Below, piece by piece: positions 25,005 through 33,566 of a DNA stretch of 64,000 nucleotides. Origin of the DNA: Parapedobacter sp051400755 (lineage in GTDB: Bacteria > Bacteroidota > Bacteroidia > Sphingobacteriales > Sphingobacteriaceae). The notes beneath the pieces are model-generated. The model saw only the letters and a list, made by a program, of their open reading frames with translations, was not told where the DNA came from and did no database searches. The translations under genes and the position numbers were made by a program. Location: assembly GCF_051400755.1 (NCBI RefSeq), contig NZ_JBLFFL010000005.1:186001-250000 (forward strand), read 5' to 3'. How positions within the stretch are numbered: the stretch's first letter is position 1; each line of letters begins with the position of its first letter.

Positions 25005-25036
25005 AAAACGGTCACCCAGCGATGGGTGACCGTTTT
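25005..25036 (+). terminator. Terminator of the OmpA-like gene
   Basis: AAAACGGTCACCCA (25005-25018) pairs with TGGGTGACCGTTTT (25023-25036) around loop GCGA, with more T residues following. It is a strong, symmetrical stem that also works in reverse. Confidence 0.88.
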
Positions 25037-25087
25037 CGTTTTGGACGACGTTTTCAGTTGATTGGATTTTTTCCAAACTTTTGATCA

Positions 25088-25115
25088 GAACCCTTGTTGA
25101 CTTATTAGCGATAAC
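25088..25115 (+). promoter_or_regulatory. Possible ECF-type promoter of csbD
   Basis: GAAC (25088-25091), a 17-base spacer, then CGATAAC (25109-25115), 17 bases before the CsbD ATG. No TAnnTTTG box is present in this gap. The -35 half resembles the AAC core bound by ECF sigma factors; the -10 half is a weaker match than at 39370 and 41224. Confidence 0.3.
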
Positions 25116-25132
25116 ATAAAAAATATAAGGCT

Positions 25133-25318
25133 ATGAGCAACTTGAGATTAAAAGGCAATTGGAATGAACTAAAAGGAAAAGTGAAACAACAGTATGCCGA
25201 TTTGACGGACGATGATCTGTTGTACGAGGAAGGACAAGAAGAGGAGCTGATTGGCCGTATCCAAAAGAAGACAGGTAAGGCACGGGACGAAGTGGTCGAT
25301 TGGCTAAACACCTTGTAA
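25133..25318 (+). CDS. CsbD family stress protein
   Basis: A 61-residue soluble, highly charged protein with the family signature LKGNWNELKGKVKQQYADLTDDDL, followed by a C-terminal amphipathic helix (RIQKKTGKARDEVVDWL). CsbD-like proteins are small helical proteins induced in general stress (sigma-B in Bacillus); their biochemical role is unknown. It is a single-gene unit between two terminators, with an unusual promoter region lacking TAnnTTTG. Confidence 0.9.
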   Translation: MSNLRLKGNWNELKGKVKQQYADLTDDDLLYEEGQEEELIGRIQKKTGKARDEVVDWLNTL

Positions 25319-25340
25319 GGCGAATCAAAAATTGAGGGGG

Positions 25341-25378
25341 AAGCGTTACGAACAATTGTTCGTAACGCTTTTCTTTTT
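25341..25378 (+). terminator. Terminator with a 30-base perfect palindrome
   Basis: AAGCGTTACGAACAA (25341-25355) is followed directly by its exact reverse complement TTGTTCGTAACGCTT (25356-25370), then TTCTTTTT. It ends the csbD transcript. It lies only 20 bases before the surE ATG, so it might also act as an operator or attenuator for surE, for which no promoter is visible in between. Confidence 0.8.
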
Positions 25379-25389
25379 AACTTAGTCGC

Positions 25390-26163
25390 ATGTCAAAAAA
25401 ACGACCCGCCATACTCGTCGTCAACGACGACGGCATCACCGCTACCGGCATCAAGGTGTTGATCGAAGAAATGCAGAAAATCGGAGACGTAACGGTGGTA
25501 GCACCAGAAGGTCCTCAATCCGGCACGGGACATGCCATCACCATCGGTAAGCCGTTGCGTATCGACCGCATCTATATCTATCCGGATGTGGAGATGTACA
25601 AGTGCTCAGGGACGCCCGTGGATTGCGTCAAGCTTGCCGTCAATAAAGTATTCAAAGGCAGGAAACCCGATATTTGCGTATCGGGTATCAACCATGGACT
25701 CAACAATTCCATCAATGTCTTATATTCGGGTACGATGTCGGCAGCGGTCGAGGGGGCGATTGAGGGGATACCCTCCATCGGGTTTTCCTATGATGATTTA
25801 GAATACGATGCTGATTTCTCCCAGTGCCGTCCCCATGTAAAGAATATTGCTGAGCAGGTGTTGAAAAGAGGTTTGGCGAAGGGAACGTTGCTCAACGTGA
25901 ACTTTCCAAAGACGGACCAGATAAAGGGGATAAAAATATGTCGGCAGGCGGATGCTAAATGGGCGGAGGAGTTTGACGAACGGAAGGATCCCAGCAACCG
26001 CAGTTATTACTGGCTTACCGGCGTATTTCAGCTGCGAGACAAAGGTGAGGACACGGATGTATGGGCCCTGCATAATGGATATGCCTCGATCGTACCGGTA
26101 CAGTTCGATATGACGGCCCACCATGCAATCCCTGAGCTTAATTCCTGGGATTTTGAGATTTAA
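25390..26163 (+). CDS. surE: 5'/3'-nucleotidase SurE
   Basis: A 257-residue metal-dependent phosphatase acting on nucleoside monophosphates and short polyphosphates in stationary-phase survival. The N-terminal motif VVNDDGITATG carries the metal-binding Asp pair, followed by GPQSGTGHAITIG, CSGTPVDCVKLAV and SGINHGLNNSINVLYSGTMSAA, all standard SurE blocks. Length is normal. The promoter is unclear because the csbD terminator ends about 12 bases upstream. Its 3' end overlaps the start of a small membrane-protein frame, and mqnD follows, so the three probably form one operon. Confidence 0.94.
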   Translation: MSKKRPAILVVNDDGITATGIKVLIEEMQKIGDVTVVAPEGPQSGTGHAITIGKPLRIDRIYIYPDVEMYKCSGTPVDCVKLAVNKVFKGRKPDICVSGINHGLNNSINVLYSGTMSAAVEGAIEGIPSIGFSYDDLEYDADFSQCRPHVKNIAEQVLKRGLAKGTLLNVNFPKTDQIKGIKICRQADAKWAEEFDERKDPSNRSYYWLTGVFQLRDKGEDTDVWALHNGYASIVPVQFDMTAHHAIPELNSWDFEI

Positions 26164-26434
26164 TAACCCACTGGTGAAGCGGAATTCGTTTTGGTTTGGT
26201 TGCGCAATCGGCCTCGGGGCTCCCCTGGCGGCTCATGCACTTGCTTGGCTCGCCCCCATACATATTGGAATCGGCGATAAGCCTTTGAGTGTTTATGTCA
26301 TCGCGGCGTTAATTAACCTATTGCTGGTACGGTTTTTCTATCGAAATGGACTTGAAGGAAGCGCTCGAGGGGTAATTTTGGTTACCTTTGTGGCTACATT
26401 GCTGCTCATGTTTACGGAAAAGTTGTCACGATGA
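26123..26434 (+). CDS. Small membrane protein between surE and mqnD
   Basis: Up to 103 residues with three hydrophobic segments (about 24-43, 54-70 and 82-97) and a short C-terminal tail. The ATG at 26123 overlaps surE by 41 bases; a TTG at 26153 or the GTG at 26174 would shorten the overlap and may be the real start. The stop overlaps the mqnD ATG by 4 bases (ATGA), which supports genuine translation. It is not recognised as a named family. It is inferred to be a membrane protein of the surE-mqnD operon. Confidence 0.65.
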   Translation: MQSLSLIPGILRFNNPLVKRNSFWFGCAIGLGAPLAAHALAWLAPIHIGIGDKPLSVYVIAALINLLLVRFFYRNGLEGSARGVILVTFVATLLLMFTEKLSR

Positions 26435-27291
26435 AGCTATCGCTCGGATTCTCTCCCTGCCCGAATGACACGTTTATTTTTGATGCGCTCATCCACCACA
26501 AGATCGATACAGAAGGGCTGACGTTTGATGTGCACTATGAAGACGTGGAAACATTGAACCGCAAGGCATTCGGTGGCGAGCTGGACATCACCAAGCTGAG
26601 CTATCATGCGTACGCCTATGCAGTAGATCGGTATGTATTGCTGAACGCAGGAAGCGCCCTAGGTTTTGGCGTAGGGCCGTTGCTGATCTGTAAACGGCCG
26701 GCGCTGGCGGGGCAGTTGTCAGACGATGGTCGGTGGTCGGCAGATGCCGGGCAGTTAACGGTGGGTATTCCCGGCAAATACACCACGGCAAACTTCTTGT
26801 TGGGGTTGGCATTTCCGGCACTTAAAAACAAACAAGAAATGCTGTTTTCCGATATTGAGCAGGCCTTGCTCGATGGACGTATTGATCTTGGGCTCATCAT
26901 TCACGAAAACCGATTTACCTATCAGCATAAGGGGTTATATAAGGTGATCGATCTGGGCGACTACTGGGAGAAAACCACACGTTCACCCATTCCCTTAGGG
27001 GGTATAGTAGCCAAGCGGCAACTGCCGGACGCAGTTAAGCACCGGATTGACCGGGTCATCCGCAGGAGTGTGGAGTATGCTTTTGCCAACCCAAAATCCG
27101 GGATTGATTTTATCCGCTCGCATGCGCAGGAAATGAGCGAGGAGGTGATGTACCAGCATATTGAATTATATGTCAATCAATTTTCGGTTTCGCTTGGTGA
27201 CGAAGGCCGTGATGCCATCCGTACCTTATTTGACAACGCCTGGAAACTTCAGTTGATACCCGAGACGACCAATGAGCTGTTTCTGGATTAA
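26431..27291 (+). CDS. mqnD: 1,4-dihydroxy-6-naphthoate synthase (futalosine menaquinone pathway)
   Basis: A 286-residue periplasmic-binding-protein-fold enzyme that converts cyclic dehypoxanthinyl futalosine to 1,4-dihydroxy-6-naphthoate. MqnD hallmarks are LGFSPCPNDTFIFDALIH at the N-terminus, the LDITKLSYHAYAY segment, GFGVGPLLICKRP, and LIIHENRFTYQ with the catalytic His. Its presence indicates that this organism makes menaquinone by the futalosine route, common in Sphingobacteriales. It overlaps the preceding membrane protein gene by 4 bases. No other mqn genes are in the window. Confidence 0.92.
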   Translation: MKLSLGFSPCPNDTFIFDALIHHKIDTEGLTFDVHYEDVETLNRKAFGGELDITKLSYHAYAYAVDRYVLLNAGSALGFGVGPLLICKRPALAGQLSDDGRWSADAGQLTVGIPGKYTTANFLLGLAFPALKNKQEMLFSDIEQALLDGRIDLGLIIHENRFTYQHKGLYKVIDLGDYWEKTTRSPIPLGGIVAKRQLPDAVKHRIDRVIRRSVEYAFANPKSGIDFIRSHAQEMSEEVMYQHIELYVNQFSVSLGDEGRDAIRTLFDNAWKLQLIPETTNELFLD

Positions 27292-27335
27292 GGGCCTATC
27301 TCAATTCTACTATCCCAAATCTCAATTCTAATAGC

Positions 27336-27343
27336 TAACTTTG
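27336..27343 (+). promoter_or_regulatory. Promoter -7 box of the secA operon
   Basis: TAACTTTG matches TAnnTTTG. It lies 77 bases before the secA ATG at 27420 and upstream of the GTG at 27369 that opens the frame. The leader contains no other obvious element. Confidence 0.5.
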
Positions 27344-27419
27344 CCCATTATGCCATATTGGCGGTGAGGTGGATTTGGTGCCATTATTGACCATATGGCC
27401 TGTTATTAAACAATACACG

Positions 27420-30400
27420 ATGTTAACATTCTTAAGCAAAATATTTGGCAGCAAATCTGAGCGCGATGTCAAACATGTCCAGCCGTTGGTCGAAAAGATC
27501 AAGGAGGAATATGTTAAACTCGAAGGGTTGACTCACGATGAGCTTCGTGCCAAAACGGCTGACTTCAAGCGACGCATAGCGGAATATCTTGCGGATCTCG
27601 ATAAGGAAATTGCTGACCTGAAGACCGAGGCCGAACAAGAGGGGATTGATATGGGTCAAAAAACGGCCATTTACGATCAGGTAGACAAGCTGGGCAAAGC
27701 ACGTGATCAGAAGTTGGAAGAAGTATTGATGCAGCTGCTTCCCGAAGCGTTTGCGGTGGTCAAAGAGACAGCCCGGCGGTTTACGGAACATACGGAATTA
27801 GCGGTGACCGCCTCTGAATTTGATCGTCAATTAGCAACGACTAAACCCCATGTGCAAATCGCCGCTGACAAGGCGATCTGGAAGAATACCTGGACAGCCG
27901 CAGGTACCGAGGTGACGTGGAATATGGTGCACTATGATGTGCAGCTCATCGGCGGTATCGTACTGCACGAAGGGAAAATCGCTGAAATGGCCACGGGTGA
28001 AGGAAAAACATTGGTGGGCACGCTCCCGGCGTACTTAAACGCGCTATCGGGGCAAGGGGTTCACATTGTGACGGTGAACGATTACCTCGCCAGGCGTGAC
28101 TCAGAATGGAATGGCCCGCTGTTTGAGTTTCATGGTTTGCGGGTGGATTGCATAGACAAACATCAACCGAATTCGCCTGCCCGGCGCAATGCCTATGCGG
28201 CGGACATCGTATTTGGTACGAACAATGAATTTGGATTTGACTACCTGCGTGATAACATGGCGCAATCACCGGAAGGGCTGGTGCAACGAAAATTGCACTT
28301 TGCCATGGTGGATGAGGTCGACTCGGTGTTGATAGACGACGCACGTACACCATTGATTATTTCGGGTCCCATTCCCCGGGGCGACCAGCATGAGTTTTAT
28401 GAGCTTAAACCACGTATCGAACGATTGGTAAATACCCAAAAGGCATTTATAAACGGTGTGCTGAACGAAGCCAAAAAGGCGATTGCAGCAGGAGACACTG
28501 GCGTGGAGAGCGGCGGACTTGCACTCTTCCGTGCGCACCGTGGGCTTCCGAAGAACAAGGCGCTTATTAAATTTCTCAGTGAAGGCAACAACCGGCAGGT
28601 TTTACAGAAAACGGAAAATTATTACCTGCAGGAGCAGAGCAAAAATATGCCCAAAGCAGACGCCGAGCTGTATTTCGTGATCGATGAAAAGAACAATCAA
28701 GTCGAACTCACGGAGAAAGGCATTGAATTGATCACGGCCTCGGGTGAGGATACCAGTTTCTTCATCATGCCCGACGTAGGCACCGAAGTGGCTGAAATTG
28801 AAAAGTCTGGATTGAGCGCCGAGGAAAAATTGGCGAAAAAAGAAGAGTTGATGCGCGATTTTTCCATCAAGTCGGAGCGTATCCATTCCGTCAATCAGCT
28901 GTTGAAGGCGTATACCTTATTTGAGCGCGATGATGAATACATTATTGACGAAGGTAAAGTCAAGATCGTCGATGAACAGACCGGGCGTATCATGGAAGGC
29001 CGCCGCTATTCAGACGGCCTGCATCAAGCCATCGAAGCCAAGGAAAATGTGAAAGTGGAGGATGCCACCCAAACGTACGCCACCATCACCTTACAAAATT
29101 ACTTCCGCATGTACCATAAGCTGGCGGGCATGACCGGTACGGCGGTTACGGAAGCGGGCGAGTTTTGGCAGATCTATAAACTGGATGTGGTGGAGATCCC
29201 GACCAATGTGTCTACGCAACGCGAAGATCGCCACGATCTGATCTACCGTACCGCACGTGAGAAGTATAATGCCGTGGCCGAGGAAATCCAACGCCTTACG
29301 CAAGAGGGACGCCCCGTGTTGGTGGGTACTACATCGGTAGAAATATCAGAACTGTTGAGCCGCATGCTTAAACTCCGCGGCGTGAAACACAACGTGTTGA
29401 ATGCCAAACTCCACCAGCGTGAAGCCGATATCGTAGCCGAAGCCGGGCAAGCGGGTATGGTGACCATTGCCACCAACATGGCTGGCCGGGGTACCGATAT
29501 CAAGCTTGGTCCAGGCGTAAAAGAGGTTGGCGGGCTAGCGATCATCGGTACCGAACGTCATGAGTCGCGCCGCGTGGATCGGCAGTTGCGCGGACGTGCG
29601 GGACGGCAGGGCGACCCCGGCTCATCCCAATTTTTTGTGTCGCTAGAAGATCCCTTGATGCGCTTGTTTGCGTCTGAGCGCATTTCCAATATCATGGTCC
29701 GCATGGGGGTAGAAGAAGGAGAAGTGATGCAGCATAGTATGCTCACCAAATCCATCGAGCGGGCGCAGAAAAAGGTAGAAGAAAACAACTTTGGCATCCG
29801 TAAGCGGCTGTTGGAATACGATGACGTAATGAATTCCCAACGTACGGTCATCTATTCCAAACGTAAAAATGCGCTGTTTGGCGAACGCCTGGATGTCGAT
29901 TTGAATAACACCATTTTTGATGTGGTGGAGGATGTGGTAACGACCTACAAGGAGTCCGGCACGTATGACGATTTTGAGCTGGAGGTCATCCGCATATTCG
30001 CGCTTGATCCGGCAATCGATGCCGATGAATTTGCACACAGCAATATTGCCACGCTGACCGATAAACTCTTTGAAAGGATCATCACGTACTATCATGAAAA
30101 GGCGGATAAAATCGCTATACAGACACTTCCTGTGTTGACGGATGTGTTTGCCACGAGAGGCGGACAGATCGAGAATATTGTTGTGCCTTTCTCAGATGGT
30201 TTAAGAGGTATACAGGTAGCCGCCAACCTCAAAAAGGCGGTGGAATCTGGTGGCAAAGAAGTGTTTAAGTCGTTTGAAAAAGGTGTGGTCCTGGCGTTGA
30301 TTGACGAAGCTTGGAAAGAGCACCTGCGGGATATGGACGAGCTGAAACAATCGGTTCAGAATGCGGTGTATGAACAAAAAGACCCGATCATCATTTATAA

Positions 30401-30710
30401 AATGGAGGCCTTTAACCTGTTCAAACAGCTTTTGGTCGAGATGAATAAGGAGGTGGTGGGTTTTCTCTTCAAGGGAGAGATACCCAACCAGCAACCGCAA
30501 GATGTACACGAAGCACGCCCGATTCCGCGTCAAGAGGCACGGGTGAGAGCCTCCAAACCCGAGTTGGTAGCGTCTGGCGGCGGTGCTCCGGCAGAGGATA
30601 CCCGTGAGGTACAGCGCGTCCAACCCATCCGCAACGAGCAAAAGGTGGGAAGGAATGACCCCTGCCCTTGCGGAAGCGGCAAAAAATATAAAAATTGCCA
30701 CGGCGCATAA
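27420..30710 (+). CDS. secA: Preprotein translocase ATPase SecA
   Basis: A 1,096-residue motor that drives unfolded preproteins through SecYEG. The nucleotide-binding domain has Walker A MATGEGKTL (about 190) and DEAD-type MVDEVDSVLIDDA (about 297). Residues about 340-460 include a long insertion typical of Bacteroidota SecA. Further on are helicase motifs GTTSVEISE, ATNMAGRGTDIKLG and QLRGRAGRQGDPG. The C-terminus ends in the SEC-C zinc motif CPCGSGKKYKNCHG, used for SecB/ribosome binding. The ATG at 27420 (MLTFLSKIFG) is preferred over GTG 27369. A SPOR protein and further genes follow closely. Confidence 0.96.
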   Translation: MLTFLSKIFGSKSERDVKHVQPLVEKIKEEYVKLEGLTHDELRAKTADFKRRIAEYLADLDKEIADLKTEAEQEGIDMGQKTAIYDQVDKLGKARDQKLEEVLMQLLPEAFAVVKETARRFTEHTELAVTASEFDRQLATTKPHVQIAADKAIWKNTWTAAGTEVTWNMVHYDVQLIGGIVLHEGKIAEMATGEGKTLVGTLPAYLNALSGQGVHIVTVNDYLARRDSEWNGPLFEFHGLRVDCIDKHQPNSPARRNAYAADIVFGTNNEFGFDYLRDNMAQSPEGLVQRKLHFAMVDEVDSVLIDDARTPLIISGPIPRGDQHEFYELKPRIERLVNTQKAFINGVLNEAKKAIAAGDTGVESGGLALFRAHRGLPKNKALIKFLSEGNNRQVLQKTENYYLQEQSKNMPKADAELYFVIDEKNNQVELTEKGIELITASGEDTSFFIMPDVGTEVAEIEKSGLSAEEKLAKKEELMRDFSIKSERIHSVNQLLKAYTLFERDDEYIIDEGKVKIVDEQTGRIMEGRRYSDGLHQAIEAKENVKVEDATQTYATITLQNYFRMYHKLAGMTGTAVTEAGEFWQIYKLDVVEIPTNVSTQREDRHDLIYRTAREKYNAVAEEIQRLTQEGRPVLVGTTSVEISELLSRMLKLRGVKHNVLNAKLHQREADIVAEAGQAGMVTIATNMAGRGTDIKLGPGVKEVGGLAIIGTERHESRRVDRQLRGRAGRQGDPGSSQFFVSLEDPLMRLFASERISNIMVRMGVEEGEVMQHSMLTKSIERAQKKVEENNFGIRKRLLEYDDVMNSQRTVIYSKRKNALFGERLDVDLNNTIFDVVEDVVTTYKESGTYDDFELEVIRIFALDPAIDADEFAHSNIATLTDKLFERIITYYHEKADKIAIQTLPVLTDVFATRGGQIENIVVPFSDGLRGIQVAANLKKAVESGGKEVFKSFEKGVVLALIDEAWKEHLRDMDELKQSVQNAVYEQKDPIIIYKMEAFNLFKQLLVEMNKEVVGFLFKGEIPNQQPQDVHEARPIPRQEARVRASKPELVASGGGAPAEDTREVQRVQPIRNEQKVGRNDPCPCGSGKKYKNCHGA

Positions 30711-30724
30711 ATCAGATAACGGTC

Positions 30725-31168
30725 ATGGTTAAAAAAAGTCTCATATTTATTGGATTGCTGGTCTGCTTTTGGTGCGTGGCCGGATATGCCCAGCAAAAGG
30801 GTCAGGTAGAGATCGTGGCTGACCCGCTGATCAGCCTCATGCAGCGCAGCCGTAAAGGCACCAACATTACCGCCACCTCAACGCGCAAGCCGCCAGTTGA
30901 CAAGAAAAGCGCCACACGCTCCAAAGCCATGGGCTTCCGTGTCCAGATTTATTCGGGATCAGATCGTTCACAGGCGTATGCCGAGCAAGCCCGCTTCAAA
31001 CGGCTGTATAAAGGTATAGACACGTATGTCAGTTATGAAGAACCTAATTATCGTGTGAAAGCGGGCGATTTTAAGAGCCGGGGTGAGGCCCAGGCACTCA
31101 TGCAGGGACTTCGGAAGCAATTCAATAACGTGTTTGTCTTTACCGAAGAGATATACGTCTACCAATAG
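30725..31168 (+). CDS. Exported SPOR-domain protein
   Basis: A 147-residue protein with a signal peptide (about 1-21, ending GYA-QQ) and a C-terminal SPOR-like domain (about 75-147; GFRVQIYSGSDRSQAYAEQ and YRVKAGDFKSRGEAQALMQGL). SPOR domains bind denuded glycan strands of septal peptidoglycan, so the protein probably acts in the periplasm at division or cell-wall turnover. The ATG at 30725 is preferred to an upstream start within the secA end because it directly precedes the signal peptide. It lies 14 bases after secA and 4 bases before the amidohydrolase gene. Confidence 0.88.
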   Translation: MVKKSLIFIGLLVCFWCVAGYAQQKGQVEIVADPLISLMQRSRKGTNITATSTRKPPVDKKSATRSKAMGFRVQIYSGSDRSQAYAEQARFKRLYKGIDTYVSYEEPNYRVKAGDFKSRGEAQALMQGLRKQFNNVFVFTEEIYVYQ

Positions 31169-31172
31169 CGAA

Positions 31173-32366
31173 ATGGAGAGACGAATGAAGGACAAAATCA
31201 GTGTGCTTGCCACCCAGATACACGGAAAGATCGTGACGCAGCGGCGGCACCTGCATCAGCATCCTGAATTATCATTTGAAGAATACCAGACCTCCGCCTT
31301 TGTGAAGGCGGAACTGGATGGCTTGGGAATCCCCTATCTCCCCATGGCCAATACCGGATTGGTAGCACAGATAACAGGCGAACAGCCCTCTGACAGAGTC
31401 GTAGCGCTACGCGCCGACATGGATGCGCTGCCCATTACGGAAATAGGAGGTCGCGAATACGGTTCGCAGCATACCGGTGTCATGCACGCCTGCGGGCATG
31501 ATGCGCATACGGCATCGTTATTGGGCACAGCGCACATCCTTCAATCGCTGAAGGCAGAGTTCGGAGGCACTGTCAAGCTGATTTTCCAGCCTGGCGAAGA
31601 GCGTTTGCCTGGTGGGGCAAGCCTGATGATCAAAGAAGGGGTATTGCAAAATCCGGTGCCGCAGGCCGTCATCGGGCAACATGTGATGCCGCTGATTCCA
31701 GCGGGCAAGGTAGGTTTTCGGGCGGGTAAATACATGGCCTCCACGGACGAACTGTACCTCACCATAAAAGGAAAGGGCGGGCATGGCGCACAACCCCAAC
31801 AAAATATCGACCCCGTGCTGATCGCAGCGCATATCATCACGGCTTTGCAGCAGGTAGTCAGCCGAATTGCTGATCCTAAAATGCCCAGTGTATTATCGAT
31901 CGGCAAAGTCATTGCAAACGGCGCCACCAACGTGATACCTGATGAAGTATACATGGAAGGCACTTTTCGGACCTTCGATGAGCAATGGCGCCGGGAGGCT
32001 CACGTACGGATGAAAAAGATCGCCACAGGTATTGCCGAAAGCATGGGCGCAACGTGTGATTTTGAAGTGCGCATCGGGTATCCCTTCCTCGTCAATGCGG
32101 AAGCACTCACGGCTGATGTCCGGGGCTATGCCGAGGAGTTTTTGGGCAAGGAAAACGTAATGGACCTCGATCTATGGCTCGCGGCGGAGGATTTCGCCTA
32201 TTATTCGCAAGTGGCTGATGCATGCTTCTACCGCTTGGGTACAGGCAATGAAGCCAAAGGCATTACCTCGGCAGTACATACCTCCACGTTTGATATCGAC
32301 GAAAGCGCATTGGCAGTAAGTACCGGACTAATGGCTTATATTGCGCTGCGTCAACTGGGCAACTAA
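31173..32366 (+). CDS. M20D family amidohydrolase (N-acyl-amino-acid hydrolase type)
   Basis: A 397-residue di-zinc or di-manganese hydrolase of the aminoacylase/IAA-amino-acid hydrolase/HipO group. Metal motifs include ADMDALP, MHACGHDAHTA, FQPGEE, and a late WLAAEDFAYYSQ. A small dimerisation domain lies in the middle (about 185-300). Members cleave N-acyl or N-benzoyl amino acids, or N-acetyl-diaminopimelate-type substrates; the exact substrate cannot be read from sequence. No signal peptide, so cytosolic. The start is MERRMKDK at 31173, or MKDK four codons later. It follows the SPOR gene by 4 bases. Confidence 0.9.
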   Translation: MERRMKDKISVLATQIHGKIVTQRRHLHQHPELSFEEYQTSAFVKAELDGLGIPYLPMANTGLVAQITGEQPSDRVVALRADMDALPITEIGGREYGSQHTGVMHACGHDAHTASLLGTAHILQSLKAEFGGTVKLIFQPGEERLPGGASLMIKEGVLQNPVPQAVIGQHVMPLIPAGKVGFRAGKYMASTDELYLTIKGKGGHGAQPQQNIDPVLIAAHIITALQQVVSRIADPKMPSVLSIGKVIANGATNVIPDEVYMEGTFRTFDEQWRREAHVRMKKIATGIAESMGATCDFEVRIGYPFLVNAEALTADVRGYAEEFLGKENVMDLDLWLAAEDFAYYSQVADACFYRLGTGNEAKGITSAVHTSTFDIDESALAVSTGLMAYIALRQLGN

Positions 32367-32383
32367 CCTTAACGCATTGAGCG

Positions 32384-32959
32384 ATGTCTTCGCATCATAT
32401 TGTCAAAGAAGATCAAGAACCCGCTTTAATCATTGCGGATTGCGGTACGGGTCCCACTCCTTACTTGGAGCAGTTGCTCGAGTGGAGTCCAACGGTGATC
32501 ACGCATCGTATATGCATTGACCAGATCACCGAATGGGGCATTAAAGTCGATGTCCTCATCGCCAATGAGTATGTTCGTATGCCGCAGGACCACATCTTGG
32601 TGTTACCATTGGCGACCACCTTTATAGAAGATGCGTTTCACTATTTAATCGGCCAAGACCGTCGTGCGGCGAACATTTTAGCGGACGATATCCAGCCCGA
32701 GCTGCTGCTCCGGTATGCTGACAGGATGAATATTACACAGTTATCCAACGGTGTACGCGTCATGACGGTCAAGTCGGGGTTCAGCAAATGGAAACCGAAG
32801 GGCGAATCGGTACTCGTCTATGGCGTGGAGGAGGTGCGAGCCACTCAAGGGTTGAAACGCATCAGCAATCACCATTATATGACCGAGGCGGACGGACTTT
32901 TTTCCATTTCGTTCGCCGAATCCCATGGGCTGATCGGTGAGTATTTAGCATATGAATGA
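32384..32959 (+). CDS. Thiamine-pyrophosphokinase-like protein, catalytic motif degenerate
   Basis: A 191-residue protein whose start (MSSHHIVKEDQEPALI) and layout match Bacteroidota proteins commonly labelled thiamine pyrophosphokinase. Active enzymes carry a GDFDS-like motif for Mg-ATP at the position where this one has DVLIANEYV, and the usual N-terminal CDGAAN loop reads ADCGTGPTPY. The substrate-binding aspartates therefore seem lost, and catalysis is doubtful. It lies 17 bases after the amidohydrolase and overlaps the GNAT gene by 8 bases. The family assignment is from memory of similar proteins and needs a structure or profile search. Confidence 0.55.
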   Translation: MSSHHIVKEDQEPALIIADCGTGPTPYLEQLLEWSPTVITHRICIDQITEWGIKVDVLIANEYVRMPQDHILVLPLATTFIEDAFHYLIGQDRRAANILADDIQPELLLRYADRMNITQLSNGVRVMTVKSGFSKWKPKGESVLVYGVEEVRATQGLKRISNHHYMTEADGLFSISFAESHGLIGEYLAYE

Positions 32960-33449
32960 GATAACCATCCGAGCGGCGACATCGGCGGATGTGATGATCA
33001 TCCACCGGTTGGCCCACGAAATCTGGTGGCCAACATATGGCGACCTGCTGGCACATGACCAGATCGTCTTTATGCTGGAGAGGATTTATGCCGAAACCAG
33101 CCTGCGGGCGCAGTTAGAAGCGGGGCAACGGTTTTCGTTGGCCATGCAGGGTGTCACGCCCGTCGGGTTTGTCGGATTCCAGCCGGCATCCGGCGATGCG
33201 CACATCATGCGGATTGAGAAACTGTACATCCTCCCAGCTGTACAGGGCCAAGGCGTCGGAACGCGGTTGCTTCATCACGTGGCAGCAGAAGCTTCAGCTG
33301 CCGGCCGGCATAGTTTGGAGCTAAACGTTTACCGGCATAACCCTGCCAAAGCATTCTATGAGCGGCACGGATTTGAGGTCGTCGCGACCGTAAAAATCCC
33401 CTACTTTGGCTATACGTTGAACGACTACGTGATGCAGAAGCAGCTTTAG
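32952..33449 (+). CDS. GNAT family N-acetyltransferase
   Basis: A 165-residue single-domain acetyltransferase. The acetyl-CoA-binding motif A is visible as EKLYILPAVQGQGVGTRLLHHV (Q/RxxGxG/A = QGQGVG), followed by ELNVYRHNPAKAFYERHGFEVV, the usual motif B. The acceptor substrate is unknown. It overlaps the preceding TPK-like gene by 8 bases and closes the operon that begins at secA. Not obviously RimI, because it lacks the extended C-terminal sequence. Confidence 0.9.
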   Translation: MNEITIRAATSADVMIIHRLAHEIWWPTYGDLLAHDQIVFMLERIYAETSLRAQLEAGQRFSLAMQGVTPVGFVGFQPASGDAHIMRIEKLYILPAVQGQGVGTRLLHHVAAEASAAGRHSLELNVYRHNPAKAFYERHGFEVVATVKIPYFGYTLNDYVMQKQL

Positions 33450-33509
33450 CAAACGATTCAGTCGGTTTTTCAGCCTACTTTTTTGGGTAATTCCAAACAA
33501 TGGCAACCC

Positions 33510-33517
33510 TATGTTTG
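33510..33517 (+). promoter_or_regulatory. Promoter -7 box before the nucleotidyltransferase-fold gene
   Basis: TATGTTTG fits TAnnTTTG and lies 49 bases before the ATG at 33567. Its position inside the longest frame (TTG at 33483) supports the later start. Confidence 0.45.
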
Positions 33518-33566
33518 TCTCTACCTGAGAAGCGTGCCCCATGCGGGGGAAGCGCAGATAAGGCAA

